Below are positions 33,595-41,577 of a stretch of DNA of 58,356 nucleotides, piece by piece (within the stretch, counting starts at the first letter, position 1; each line of letters begins with the position of its first letter). A model generated the notes under the pieces. It saw nothing but the letters and a program-made list of their open reading frames with translations. It was not told where the DNA came from and did not search any database. The position numbers and the translations under genes were made by a program. Origin of the DNA: Microbacterium oxydans (GTDB lineage Bacteria > Actinomycetota > Actinomycetes > Actinomycetales > Microbacteriaceae); assembly GCF_006540085.1 (NCBI RefSeq), contig NZ_BJOG01000003.1:1-58356 (forward strand), written 5' to 3'.

Positions 33595-34668
33595 GTGGCT
33601 CTCACTATCGGTATCGTCGGCCTGCCCAACGTCGGCAAGTCCACCCTCTTCAACGCACTCACCAAGAACGACGTGCTCGCGGCGAACTACCCGTTCGCGA
33701 CGATCGAGCCGAACGTCGGCGTGGTGAACCTGCCCGATCCTCGCCTCGACAAGCTCGCGGAGATCTTCGGCAGCGAGCGCATCCTGCCCGCAGCGGTGTC
33801 GTTCGTCGACATCGCCGGCATCGTGCGCGGGGCGAGCGAGGGTGAGGGTCTGGGCAACAAGTTCCTCGCGAACATCCGTGAGGCCGACGCCATCGCTCAG
33901 GTCGTGCGCGGTTTCGCCGACGACGATGTCGTCCACGTCGACGGCACGGTGAATCCTGCCTCGGACATGGAGACCATCAACGCGGAACTCATGCTCGCCG
34001 ACCTCGAGACCGTCGACAAGGCGATCGCGCGGTACGAGAAGGAAGTGCGCGGCAAGAAGATCGAGCCCATCGTGCTCGAGACCGCGAACGCGGCGAAGGA
34101 TGCTCTCGAGCGCGGTGTGCTGCTGTCGGTCGCCGGCATCGACCTGACGCCGATCCGGGAGCTGGGTCTGCTCACCGCGAAGCCCGTCATCTTCGTCTTC
34201 AACGTCGACGAGTCCGTGCTGACCGACGACGCGCGCAAGGCGGAGCTCGCCGCCCTCGTCGCCCCGGCGAAGGCCATCTTCCTCGACGCGAAGATCGAGT
34301 CCGAGCTCATCGACCTCGACCCGGAAGACGCGGCCGAGCTCCTCGCCTCGACCGGCCAGGACGAGTCCGGTCTCGACCAGCTCGCCCGCATCGGCTTCGA
34401 CACGCTCGGCCTGCAGACGTACCTGACCGCCGGTCCGAAGGAAGCCCGCGCCTGGACCATCCCCAAGGGATCGAAGGCGCCACAGGCTGCGGGCGTCATC
34501 CACACCGACTTCGAGAAGGGCTTCATCAAGGCCGAGATCGTCTCGTTCGACGATCTGGTCGAGACGGGCTCCGTCGTCGAGGCCCGCGCCAAGGGCAAGG
34601 CCCGCCTCGAGGGCAAGGACTACGTCATGCAGGACGGCGACGTCGTGGAGTTCCGCTTCAACAACTGA
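33595..34668 (+). CDS. ychF: Redox-responsive ribosome-binding ATPase YchF/OLA1
   Basis: 357 residues, usual length. Obg-family P-loop protein that prefers ATP. G1 is GIVGLPNVGKSTLFNAL, G3 is DIAGIVRGASEGEGLGNKFL, the helical coiled-coil insert is about 125-200, and the C-terminal TGS domain ends LEGKDYVMQDGDVVEFRFNN. All motifs intact. Single gene with its own promoter. Confidence 0.97.
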   Translation: MALTIGIVGLPNVGKSTLFNALTKNDVLAANYPFATIEPNVGVVNLPDPRLDKLAEIFGSERILPAAVSFVDIAGIVRGASEGEGLGNKFLANIREADAIAQVVRGFADDDVVHVDGTVNPASDMETINAELMLADLETVDKAIARYEKEVRGKKIEPIVLETANAAKDALERGVLLSVAGIDLTPIRELGLLTAKPVIFVFNVDESVLTDDARKAELAALVAPAKAIFLDAKIESELIDLDPEDAAELLASTGQDESGLDQLARIGFDTLGLQTYLTAGPKEARAWTIPKGSKAPQAAGVIHTDFEKGFIKAEIVSFDDLVETGSVVEARAKGKARLEGKDYVMQDGDVVEFRFNN

Positions 34669-34768
34669 GTTCGGCGGGGAAGCTCCGGACACCTGTCACT
34701 GCGCACGCGAATCCGTGCTCGTCTGCACCGTCACGATAGCGTCGTGGACGAGGACGAGAGGACGACAG

Positions 34769-35788
34769 ATGCCCACGTACCAGTACTTTCCCGCCCGATA
34801 CGAGGGCCCCATCAGGACCCTCCTCCTGGATGCGAACGTGACGGCGCACCTGGATACCATCGCGCGTAAGGGCACGGAGTACGCCGACGGAGTGGTGAAT
34901 CGACGCATGGCGGATCTTGTCCGCCGTCTCGATGCTGACGCACGGGTCCTGCCCGGCCTCGGTGCAGGCGAGGGGGTCATGCGGCGGGCGGGACTGCAAG
35001 ACGTCTCGAACTACCGGCGCCGGAGCGAGAACGCGCAGGAGCTGCTCGCCGGTGACCGCTCGCGGATCACAGCGTGGCTCGAAGGTGAGGCTCTACCCGA
35101 CCCTCGTGTTCCCGTGGACGCTGAGCATCCGAGCGAGATAGGCACAGAGGAGTTCGAGATCGTTCGAGAGAACCTCCTCATTCCGTCCTACGCCGTGATG
35201 CTGAAGGCATATCAGTTGTACTTGCAGGGGAGGAGTCCCGAGTCCGGGTTCCGTGTCCTCGCCGGGTTCGCCGAGGAGCTGTTCGCCCGTGGCTCACGCG
35301 AGGTGTTGCTGGGCGCGCTGCTGCTGGCAGGCAATCACACGGGGCGTGAGATGGCGTTGAACATCATGAAGCTGCGCGAGCAGAAGGACCTCGCCTCAAC
35401 GCTCGACGCACTGTGGAACACGAGCTTTGACCTGACGCATTCGCGAGTCGCGACGATGCCCTCTCTCCCCGAGTTCCGCGGCGCGTTCGAGGTTCCATGC
35501 GTCTTCGTCACTGATGACCGGCACCTGGGAAGGTTCCTGCAGATCCTCCAGCCGGCGGGGGCGATGTCCATGAAACGTGGCGGTGGCATCACCGGCGATC
35601 ACGCCTATCTCAAGCGTGTCCTGCAGGACGGCATGCTTGCGAAGGTCGTCGAGATCGTCGAAGCAGGCAACGATCGGGCGTTGAACGAGACGACCGACGT
35701 CGAGGATATGGCGCGCATTCGCCGCTACCGAGCGCGCGCGTATGCCGATCAGTTGGAGGAATGGCTCGCCGAGCGCCTCGACGGCTGA
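34769..35788 (+). CDS. Unknown protein with PIN-like sequence blocks
   Basis: 339 residues, no family recognised. The first strand is RTLLLDANVTAHLD with Asp21, and near the C-terminus CVFVTDDRHLGRFLQIL carries Asp249-Asp250; these look like the first and last acidic motifs of PIN nucleases. Between them lie about 225 residues, mostly helical, with candidates for the middle acidic residue in EEFEIVRENLLIPSYAVM and FAEELFARGSREVLLGALLL. This is longer than a normal PIN domain (about 130). A charged helical C-terminus follows (RIRRYRARAYADQLEEWLAE). The ATG at 34769 has AGAGG 8 nt upstream. Lies alone between ychF and the ABC-F gene. PIN assignment is inference. Confidence 0.6.
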   Translation: MPTYQYFPARYEGPIRTLLLDANVTAHLDTIARKGTEYADGVVNRRMADLVRRLDADARVLPGLGAGEGVMRRAGLQDVSNYRRRSENAQELLAGDRSRITAWLEGEALPDPRVPVDAEHPSEIGTEEFEIVRENLLIPSYAVMLKAYQLYLQGRSPESGFRVLAGFAEELFARGSREVLLGALLLAGNHTGREMALNIMKLREQKDLASTLDALWNTSFDLTHSRVATMPSLPEFRGAFEVPCVFVTDDRHLGRFLQILQPAGAMSMKRGGGITGDHAYLKRVLQDGMLAKVVEIVEAGNDRALNETTDVEDMARIRRYRARAYADQLEEWLAERLDG

Positions 35789-35828
35789 CGCGTCCGTGCA
35801 CCACCCGCACGGGTGACAGGATTGACGG

Positions 35829-37490
35829 ATGACCGCAACTCTCGTGGCACAAGGGCTGGCCGGCGGCTACGGCCACCGCACCCTCTTCGACTCGCTCGAT
35901 CTGACCGTCGCGGCAGGCGACGTGGTCGGCCTCGTCGGGGTCAACGGCGCAGGGAAATCGACCCTCCTGAAGCTGCTGGCCGGCGTCGATGAACCGCAGG
36001 CCGGGACGATCCGTCTCTCACCTTCAGATGCCTTCGTCGGCTGGCTTCCGCAGGAGCACGAGCGCGTCCCCGGCGAGAGTGTCGCCGAGTACATCGGCCG
36101 CCGCACGGGATGCGCAGCAGCGACCAGGGACATGGATGCCGCCGCCGCTGCTCTGGGCGACCCGAGCCTCGCACCTCCGGGCACGGATCCCGCTGACACC
36201 TACTCGGTCGCGCTGGATCGCTGGCTGGCGAGCGGTGCCGCCGATCTCGACGAGCGGCTTCCGGCGGTGCTTGCCGAGCTCGGACTCGACCTCGGCGATG
36301 ATCCCGCCGACACGATGATGACGTCGCTGTCGGGTGGGCAGGCTGCGCGGGTCGGACTCGCCGCCCTGCTGCTCTCGCGCTTCGACATCGCGCTGTTGGA
36401 CGAGCCGACGAACGACCTCGACCTCGACGGCATCGAGCGACTCGAAGCGTTCGTGCAGGGGCTCCGTGGCGGTGCCGTGGTGGTCAGCCATGACCGCGAG
36501 TTCCTGGCGCGGTGTGTGACCCGTGTGCTGGAACTCGACCTGGCGCAGGGCAGCAACAGGGTGTTCGGGGGCGGGTACGACTCGTACCTGGAGGAGCGGG
36601 CCACGCTCCGTCGACACGCGCGCGAGAAGTACGACGAGTTCGCCGACAAGAAGGCCGACCTCGTCTCCCGTGCGCGAACTCAGCGCGAGTGGTCGAGCCA
36701 AGGTGTGCGCAATGCGATGAAGAAGGCGCCAGACAACGACAAGATCAAGCGCAAGGCCTCGGCCGAGTCGAGCGAGAAGCAGGCGCAGAAGGTGCGCCAG
36801 ATGGAGAGCAGGATCGCCAGGCTCGAAGAAGTCGACGAACCGCGCAAGGAGTGGCAGCTCGAGTTCACGATCGGCTCGGCGCCGCGCTCCAGCTCCGTCG
36901 TCTCGACGCTGAGTTCCGCAGTGTTCCGACAGGGGACGTTCCAACTCGGCCCGGTGTCGCTGCAGGTCAACGCGGGGGAGCGGATCGGCATCACCGGCCC
37001 CAACGGTGCGGGCAAGTCGACGCTCCTTCGCGGGCTGCTCGGACGTCAGCTTCCCGACGAGGGGACGGCGAGCCTCGGCGCGAGCGTGCAGATCGGTGCG
37101 ATCGACCAAGCCCGTGCGCAACTGACCGGCTCGCAACCGCTCGCGACGGCGTTCGAGGCTCTGGTCCCCGAGATGGCTTCGGGCGAGATCCGCACCCTCC
37201 TTGCGAAGTTCGGGCTCAAGGCCGACCACGTCACCCGTGCGGTCGACGAACTCTCGCCCGGAGAGCGCACCCGCGCAGGACTCGCGCTGCTCCAGGCCCG
37301 TGGCATCAACCTCCTCGTCCTGGATGAGCCGACGAACCACCTCGACCTGCCCGCGATCGAGCAGCTCGAACAGGCCCTCGAGTCGTATGAAGGAACCCTG
37401 CTGCTCGTGACCCACGACCGGCGGATGCTCGCGACCGTGAAGACCGACCGCCACTGGAGAGTGGAGGCGGGGCAGGTGGTCGAGGCGTGA
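35829..37490 (+). CDS. ABC-F family ATPase
   Basis: 553 residues: two ABC domains in one chain, no membrane segments. Walker A sites GVNGAGKSTLLKLLAG and GPNGAGKSTLLRGLLG, signatures LSGGQAARVGLAALLLS and LSPGERTRAGLALLQ, Walker B LLDEPTNDLDLDG and LVLDEPTNHLDLP. The interdomain linker (about 255-340) is a charged helical hairpin. ABC-F proteins act on the ribosome; some are translation factors (Ettl-like) and some give antibiotic resistance by target protection. The GTGA overlap with an AAC(2')-like acetyltransferase favours a drug-related role (inference). Confidence 0.93.
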   Translation: MTATLVAQGLAGGYGHRTLFDSLDLTVAAGDVVGLVGVNGAGKSTLLKLLAGVDEPQAGTIRLSPSDAFVGWLPQEHERVPGESVAEYIGRRTGCAAATRDMDAAAAALGDPSLAPPGTDPADTYSVALDRWLASGAADLDERLPAVLAELGLDLGDDPADTMMTSLSGGQAARVGLAALLLSRFDIALLDEPTNDLDLDGIERLEAFVQGLRGGAVVVSHDREFLARCVTRVLELDLAQGSNRVFGGGYDSYLEERATLRRHAREKYDEFADKKADLVSRARTQREWSSQGVRNAMKKAPDNDKIKRKASAESSEKQAQKVRQMESRIARLEEVDEPRKEWQLEFTIGSAPRSSSVVSTLSSAVFRQGTFQLGPVSLQVNAGERIGITGPNGAGKSTLLRGLLGRQLPDEGTASLGASVQIGAIDQARAQLTGSQPLATAFEALVPEMASGEIRTLLAKFGLKADHVTRAVDELSPGERTRAGLALLQARGINLLVLDEPTNHLDLPAIEQLEQALESYEGTLLLVTHDRRMLATVKTDRHWRVEAGQVVEA

Positions 37491-38041
37491 CGACCTTCGT
37501 CATCGAGACCGTCCCCCATGAGCGTCTGACCGAGGATGACGTGGCGCGGCTGTGGGAACTGTTCGACGTGGAGTATCTCGCGCGGTTCGGCGAGTGGGAC
37601 CCCGATCAGCCCTACGGCTACGCGCCCCATGACCTGCACGTCATCGCTCGACTCGGGCACGACGTGGTGGGCCACGTCGGCTGGGCGCGGCGGACGATCG
37701 GCGTCGGCACCGCAGAGGTCGTGATCGCGGGTGTCGGCGGAGTCCTCATCTCTCCGCGTGCGCGGGGCGAAGGAGCGGGTGCGAGACTCATGGCGGCCGC
37801 GACCGCGTCGATGATCGATGCCGGTGGTATCGAGTTCGGCTACCTGGGGTGCCGTGAGGAGGTCGTCCCCTTCTACGCGTCGTGCGGGTGGCAGCGGGTC
37901 ACGGCAGCCGAGAAATCGGTCGATCGCGCCGGGCGCCCGGTCACGCAGCCGCCGGGGCCGCCGATTCTGCTGCTCCCGGTCGAGGCTCCGCTGGATTCGT
38001 GGCCGGCAGGTGCCATCGATCTCCGCGGGCGCGCCTGGTGA
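37487..38041 (+). CDS. GNAT acetyltransferase resembling aminoglycoside 2'-N-acetyltransferase (AAC(2')-I)
   Basis: 184 residues. The GNAT core has VAGVGGVLISPRARGEGAGARLM-type sequence, with RARGEGAGARL as the acetyl-CoA pyrophosphate loop (R/Q-x-x-G-x-G/A), and FYASCGWQRV after it. The C-terminus, ILLLPVEAPLDSWPAGAIDLRGRAW, matches in order and spacing the end of mycobacterial AAC(2')-I ([23 protein letters not shown] by memory). The GTG start overlaps the ABC-F stop. Chromosomal AAC(2')-I enzymes in mycobacteria may act on cell-wall substrates as well as drugs, so resistance is not assured. Confidence 0.75.
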   Translation: MTTFVIETVPHERLTEDDVARLWELFDVEYLARFGEWDPDQPYGYAPHDLHVIARLGHDVVGHVGWARRTIGVGTAEVVIAGVGGVLISPRARGEGAGARLMAAATASMIDAGGIEFGYLGCREEVVPFYASCGWQRVTAAEKSVDRAGRPVTQPPGPPILLLPVEAPLDSWPAGAIDLRGRAW

Positions 38042-38200
38042 TCGTCTGACCGAGTGCGCTCGAAGGTGTCGTCGTCTCGCTGACCGCCAGGTCGGGATAC
38101 GCTGGAGCACGGCGGCTCCGGTCGCGGTCCGGTCGCTGGTGTCCGCCGTGGGCGTTCCGCCTGAGTTCCTGACCCTGACGGCACGAGGAGATTGACGCCG

Positions 38201-38776
38201 ATGACCGAGACCCAGATCTTCGAGCCCGACGGCCGCGCCATCCCCTTCGTCGACGAGGGAGACGGACCCGTCAAGCTGGTCCTGATCCAGGAGCGCGACG
38301 TGGCGGCGGATGTGCTCGGCGTCGTGGCGCACTACCTTGCGGAGGAAGCGGGCTTCCATGTGCTGCGGATCGGCCACCGTGCCGAGGGTAAGCACGACGA
38401 GGCGACGCTGGCTGCGCGGGTTGACGACGCGCTCGCCGTGATCGACCACGTGGGCCTCGGAGACACCTGGATCGGCGGACACGGCTTCGGCGGTACGGTG
38501 GCGCGTGCTTTCGCCGTCGCCCACGCCGACCGCGTGAACGGCCTGGCCCTGTTGGCCGTCGAAGACGACGCGACGCCGCTCGCGCCGGTGATGCCCGTTC
38601 TCATCATCCAGGGCAGCAAGGACATCGAGACGCCTCCGGCGAACGGCGAGCAGCTGCAGTCCACGGCGCCCGAGCGCGCGAGCGTGAAGACCATCGAAGG
38701 TGGCGACCACATGTTCCCGATGACCTTCCCCATCGAGACGGCCGTCGTGATCGAGGAGTACCTCGACTGGGACTGA
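38201..38776 (+). CDS. Alpha/beta hydrolase-fold protein lacking the nucleophile serine
   Basis: 191 residues, shorter than a full alpha/beta hydrolase (about 260). The strand-nucleophile elbow reads WIGGHGFGGTVARAFA, where the usual G-x-S-x-G would be GHSFG; the serine is glycine here. An acid candidate lies in IIQGSKDIETPP and a histidine in EGGDHMFP, so the other two triad positions survive. The lid domain is missing. The ATG at 38201 follows ACGAGGAG by 10 nt; TTG at 38192 is an alternative. Probably not a hydrolase in the ordinary sense. Confidence 0.75.
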   Translation: MTETQIFEPDGRAIPFVDEGDGPVKLVLIQERDVAADVLGVVAHYLAEEAGFHVLRIGHRAEGKHDEATLAARVDDALAVIDHVGLGDTWIGGHGFGGTVARAFAVAHADRVNGLALLAVEDDATPLAPVMPVLIIQGSKDIETPPANGEQLQSTAPERASVKTIEGGDHMFPMTFPIETAVVIEEYLDWD

Positions 38777-38789
38777 GCGACCCGTTCGC

Positions 38790-39134
38790 CTACCGGCCCT
38801 GCCGCTTCTTGTAGGGCTTCGGCTGGCCCTTCACCGCGGGAGCACGCCCCTTGCCCTTCGACGCCTTGGCCTTGCCTCCGGCAGGGGCAGGGGCGCTGCG
38901 AACCGGCTCCGGCGCAGCCGCGACCTCGGCACGCGCCTCCACGAGGAGCAGCTCACCCACGGAAGTGAGCCGCGTCGGGCCTTCGCGGTGCACGATGGGG
39001 TGGCCCACCTCGGCTTCGAGCTTGTCGATCGAGGTGTAGAGCGAAGCCAGCGGAATCCCGAGCTTGTCCGCCGCGCGCGGAAAATGGAGTTCATCCGCCA
39101 GGACGACGAAGCGGCGGAGCAGGGAGATCTTCAC
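38790..39134 (-). CDS. Stand-alone LysR-type HTH protein with basic Pro/Lys tail
   Basis: 114 residues. Residues 1-60 are a LysR winged helix (LLRRFVVLADELHFPRAADKLGIPLASLYTSIDKLEAEVG). The effector-binding domain of about 220 residues is absent; instead a short tail rich in Ala, Pro, Gly and Lys (GGKAKASKGKGRAPAVKG) ends KPYKKRQGR. GTG start with GAAAGG upstream. The reading frame shows no sign of being a broken full-length LTTR: the tail has its own composition and a clean stop. Could be a small DNA-coating regulator (inference). Confidence 0.75.
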   Translation of the reverse strand: MKISLLRRFVVLADELHFPRAADKLGIPLASLYTSIDKLEAEVGHPIVHREGPTRLTSVGELLLVEARAEVAAAPEPVRSAPAPAGGKAKASKGKGRAPAVKGQPKPYKKRQGR

Positions 39135-39193
39135 GGGAGCCTTTCGATGATCCGCACGGGCTTGCGGACTGCTTCCAGGGTACGTGGTGTCGT

Positions 39194-39859
39194 TCAGAGG
39201 TCGCTGTAGTCGTTCGCGGGGACCTGGATCTGCTTCACCGTGTCGCCGTCGAACCAGAAGAGCGTGTAGATGATGCCGGTGGAGCCAGGGCGGCTGAGCG
39301 ACTCGGTCCCTGGCGCTTCGCGTCCTCCCAGGCCGAGGAACTCGGCGGTGGCGGGGTCCTCGGCATCGTCGAGCGCCCAGGCGCCCGCATCGAGGAGCTC
39401 GGCACGCGTGGATCCGACGGAGAGACCGTCTGCGGCGGTGATCGGAACACCGTCGAGCGACGCTCCGGTGATCGCCACAGAGGCCGGACCTTCGTGCTCA
39501 GTGTCGGTGAACACCCGCAAGCCGTCCCATATGTAGTTCACGAACGAGAAGTCGTAACCCGGGAAGGTCTCCACTTTCGCCGGCTCCGGGAGCTCTCCCG
39601 TCGTCTCTTCCAACAGGTCGAGCACCGCCTCGGTGTCGTCGAGAGCGGCGTCGCGGGTGCCCGTCTCGTCGGTGACGGCGATGCCGTCGAGGGACACGAC
39701 GATCCGTGGCTCCACAGTGGGGGTCGGACTAGGGGTCGGCGACGAGGGTGCAGAACTGGGCACGGTGGTGGGCTCGGCTGCGGGGCGAGCTGAGGTGCAG
39801 CCGGCGAGAAGGAGAGCCGCGCCGGCGAGAGCCAGCGCAGGCAGAAGTGAACGTCGCAT
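39194..39859 (-). CDS. Lipoprotein, unknown
   Basis: 221 residues. Signal peptide with lipobox (RRSLLPALALAGAALLLAGC), then a Ser/Thr/Pro spacer (about 22-50) and a beta-rich domain with VSLDGIAVTDETGTRDAALD. The start at 39859 follows TACCGT by 6 nt; the longer open frame to 39967 is not used. Located outside the membrane. No family recognised. The upstream HesB-like gene is separated from it by a hairpin, so it is transcribed alone. Confidence 0.78.
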   Translation of the reverse strand: MRRSLLPALALAGAALLLAGCTSARPAAEPTTVPSSAPSSPTPSPTPTVEPRIVVSLDGIAVTDETGTRDAALDDTEAVLDLLEETTGELPEPAKVETFPGYDFSFVNYIWDGLRVFTDTEHEGPASVAITGASLDGVPITAADGLSVGSTRAELLDAGAWALDDAEDPATAEFLGLGGREAPGTESLSRPGSTGIIYTLFWFDGDTVKQIQVPANDYSDL

Positions 39860-39865
39860 GGTCTC

Positions 39866-39871
39866 ACGGTA
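39866..39871 (-). promoter_or_regulatory. TACCGT -10 element, leaderless-type
   Basis: Minus strand TACCGT, GAGACC, then the ATG at 39859. Confidence 0.5.
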
Positions 39872-39937
39872 TCGATAGGGGGTGACGACGCAGCAACGGG
39901 CAGGCCGACGGGGTCGGATCGTGATATTCCGGACAGA

Positions 39938-39970
39938 CGGATGCCGCGACCGATTCGGCCGCGGCATCCG
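39938..39970 (-). terminator. Terminator of the HesB-like gene, GGATGCCGCG hairpin family
   Basis: Arms CGGATGCCGCG (39938-39948) and CGCGGCATCCG (39960-39970), 11-nt loop, 11 bp past the stop codon. Confidence 0.75.
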
Positions 39971-39981
39971 GAATCCTTCGG

Positions 39982-40281
39982 TCAGGCGACCTGTGGGGTG
40001 ACGGCGAAGGACACGGAGCCTTCGTCGTCCACGCCGGCATCGAGGATCTTGTCGTCGAGAGCAGCGACTGCCGACTCATCGAGGAAGAGCCGGGTGCCGG
40101 CCACTTCCACGACCTGGTCCTGCGGCTCCGGGTCGGCGGCGACGAGCACGGCGAGGCGCGCACCGCCCTCGGCGTTCTGAGGCTCTGTCGAGTGGATGCG
40201 GAGCCCGGCATCCGGGGCGTCGGTCTGACGGCTCACCAGAGTCGTCACGATGGCGGAGGCGTTGTCGGTGAGGGTGAGCAC
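39982..40281 (-). CDS. HesB/IscA-like protein without cysteines
   Basis: 99 residues. The fold signature is that of Fe-S biogenesis proteins (LTLTDNASAIVTTLV, then LRIHSTEP, LAVLVAADPEPQDQVVEV and TRLFLDESAVAALDDKILDA), but the three cluster-binding Cys of IscA/ErpA are absent; there is no Cys in the protein. This matches a group of actinobacterial proteins labelled HesB-like. It cannot hold a cluster in the IscA manner. GTG at 40281 with GGAAGGAG 7 nt upstream. Confidence 0.75.
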   Translation of the reverse strand: MLTLTDNASAIVTTLVSRQTDAPDAGLRIHSTEPQNAEGGARLAVLVAADPEPQDQVVEVAGTRLFLDESAVAALDDKILDAGVDDEGSVSFAVTPQVA

Positions 40282-40388
40282 GAGACTCTCCTTCCGGTTG
40301 GGGCATGTCACGGTCGCGACATGTCCGGGCTACGATGCCGAACCTCGGCGAGTGTCTCAACCCCCTTGCGGGGATTCGGAGGAGGCTC

Positions 40389-40919
40389 TTACCCTGCTCG
40401 CAGGTTCTTGCGCAGAAACACCTGCGCGGTGCCGTCGCCGTCAGGTACACGCTCGTGCTCCTCATACCCGCACGACTCGTAGAGGCGGATGTTCGCTTCG
40501 CTCAGACTGCCCGTGAACAGCTCGGCCACATCCGCGTTCGACGCCTTCTCGGCGCTCTCGAGCAGGAGGCGGCCGATTCCCTCGCCCTGCATGTCCGGTG
40601 CGATCGCGATCCTGCCGATCAGCAACAGCCCGTCCTGCTCCACGTACCGGATCGCGCCGACGAGCCGCCCGTCGATGCGTGCTGTCAGCCCGGATTCGGA
40701 GCGGAGTTCCGCTTCCAGCTCGGTGAGCGTCTGCGTCAGCGGTGGCATGTCGACGCTCCCGTAGATCGCCGCTTCCGACACGAAGGCCGCCCTCTGCACG
40801 GTCAGCACCTCGCCGGCGTCGCGGTCGCTGATGGGAGATATGACCACCTCACCCGGTGCGGCGTGCTGGTCGGGGCGGTGCTCTTCGTTCACGATGTCTG
40901 CGTCACTCACCCGAGTCAC
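40389..40919 (-). CDS. GNAT family N-acetyltransferase
   Basis: 176 residues. The GNAT core includes GAIRYVEQDGLLLIGRIAIAPDMQGEGIGRLLLE, with the acetyl-CoA loop QGEGIG, and ANIRLYESCGYEEHERV. An N-terminal extension of about 25 residues is not part of the domain. It resembles the small stand-alone acetyltransferases of metabolite or ribosomal-protein substrates; no target is indicated. Divergent from dps. Confidence 0.87.
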   Translation of the reverse strand: MTRVSDADIVNEEHRPDQHAAPGEVVISPISDRDAGEVLTVQRAAFVSEAAIYGSVDMPPLTQTLTELEAELRSESGLTARIDGRLVGAIRYVEQDGLLLIGRIAIAPDMQGEGIGRLLLESAEKASNADVAELFTGSLSEANIRLYESCGYEEHERVPDGDGTAQVFLRKNLRAG

Positions 40920-41001
40920 ATTCCGGGGTGGGCGCCCGCGGTGTCAACCCCCTCGCCGTGGAGGATCGCCAGGGCTAGCGTCGCGATCAGGAGGTCACAC
41001 C

Positions 41002-41547
41002 ATGGCTGAAACCACAACCACCAAGAAGACCGGCGGCTCGACGAAGGGCGCGGTCAAGACGACCAGGCAGCAGAACGCGGAGAAAGGCTTCACCGCCTCG
41101 ACCACGCTCGCGAAGAACCTGCAGGCGGTGCTGGTCGACCTGCTCGATCTCGCGATCCAGGGCAAGCAGGCCCACTGGAACGTCGTAGGACGCAACTTCC
41201 GCGATACGCACCGGCAGCTCGACGAGATCATCGACGACGCTCGCACCTTCAGCGACACGATCGCCGAGCGCATGCGTGCCCTGCACGCTGTGCCGGACGG
41301 GCGCAGTGCCACCATCGCGAAGACCTCTTCGCTTCCCGAGTTCCCGGCGGGAGAGGTGTCCACCACCGAGACGATCGACCTGGTCACCGAGCGCCTGGAG
41401 GCGGCCGTGGCCACCGCTCGCGACGTGCACGATGCCGTCGACGAGGAGGATCCGACCTCGGCGGACCTGCTGCACGCGATCATCGAGCGGCTCGAACAGT
41501 TCGCCTGGATGGTCAGCGCGGAGAACCGCAGCCCCGCGGGACGCTGA
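41002..41547 (+). CDS. dps: Dps family DNA-binding ferritin
   Basis: 181 residues. A Lys/Thr-rich N-terminal tail (about 1-30) as used for DNA binding, then the four-helix ferritin-like domain with the dimer-interface ferroxidase residues in QGKQAHWNVVGRNFRDTHRQLDEIIDDA (His, Asp, Glu). The LLHAIIERLEQFAWMVSAE helix ends the domain. Dodecamers oxidise Fe(II) with H2O2 and protect DNA in stress or stationary phase. CAGGAGG lies 9 nt upstream of the ATG. Confidence 0.95.
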   Translation: MAETTTTKKTGGSTKGAVKTTRQQNAEKGFTASTTLAKNLQAVLVDLLDLAIQGKQAHWNVVGRNFRDTHRQLDEIIDDARTFSDTIAERMRALHAVPDGRSATIAKTSSLPEFPAGEVSTTETIDLVTERLEAAVATARDVHDAVDEEDPTSADLLHAIIERLEQFAWMVSAENRSPAGR

Positions 41548-41577
41548 ACGTCCGCTCACCCGCGGACCACGCCCTCT

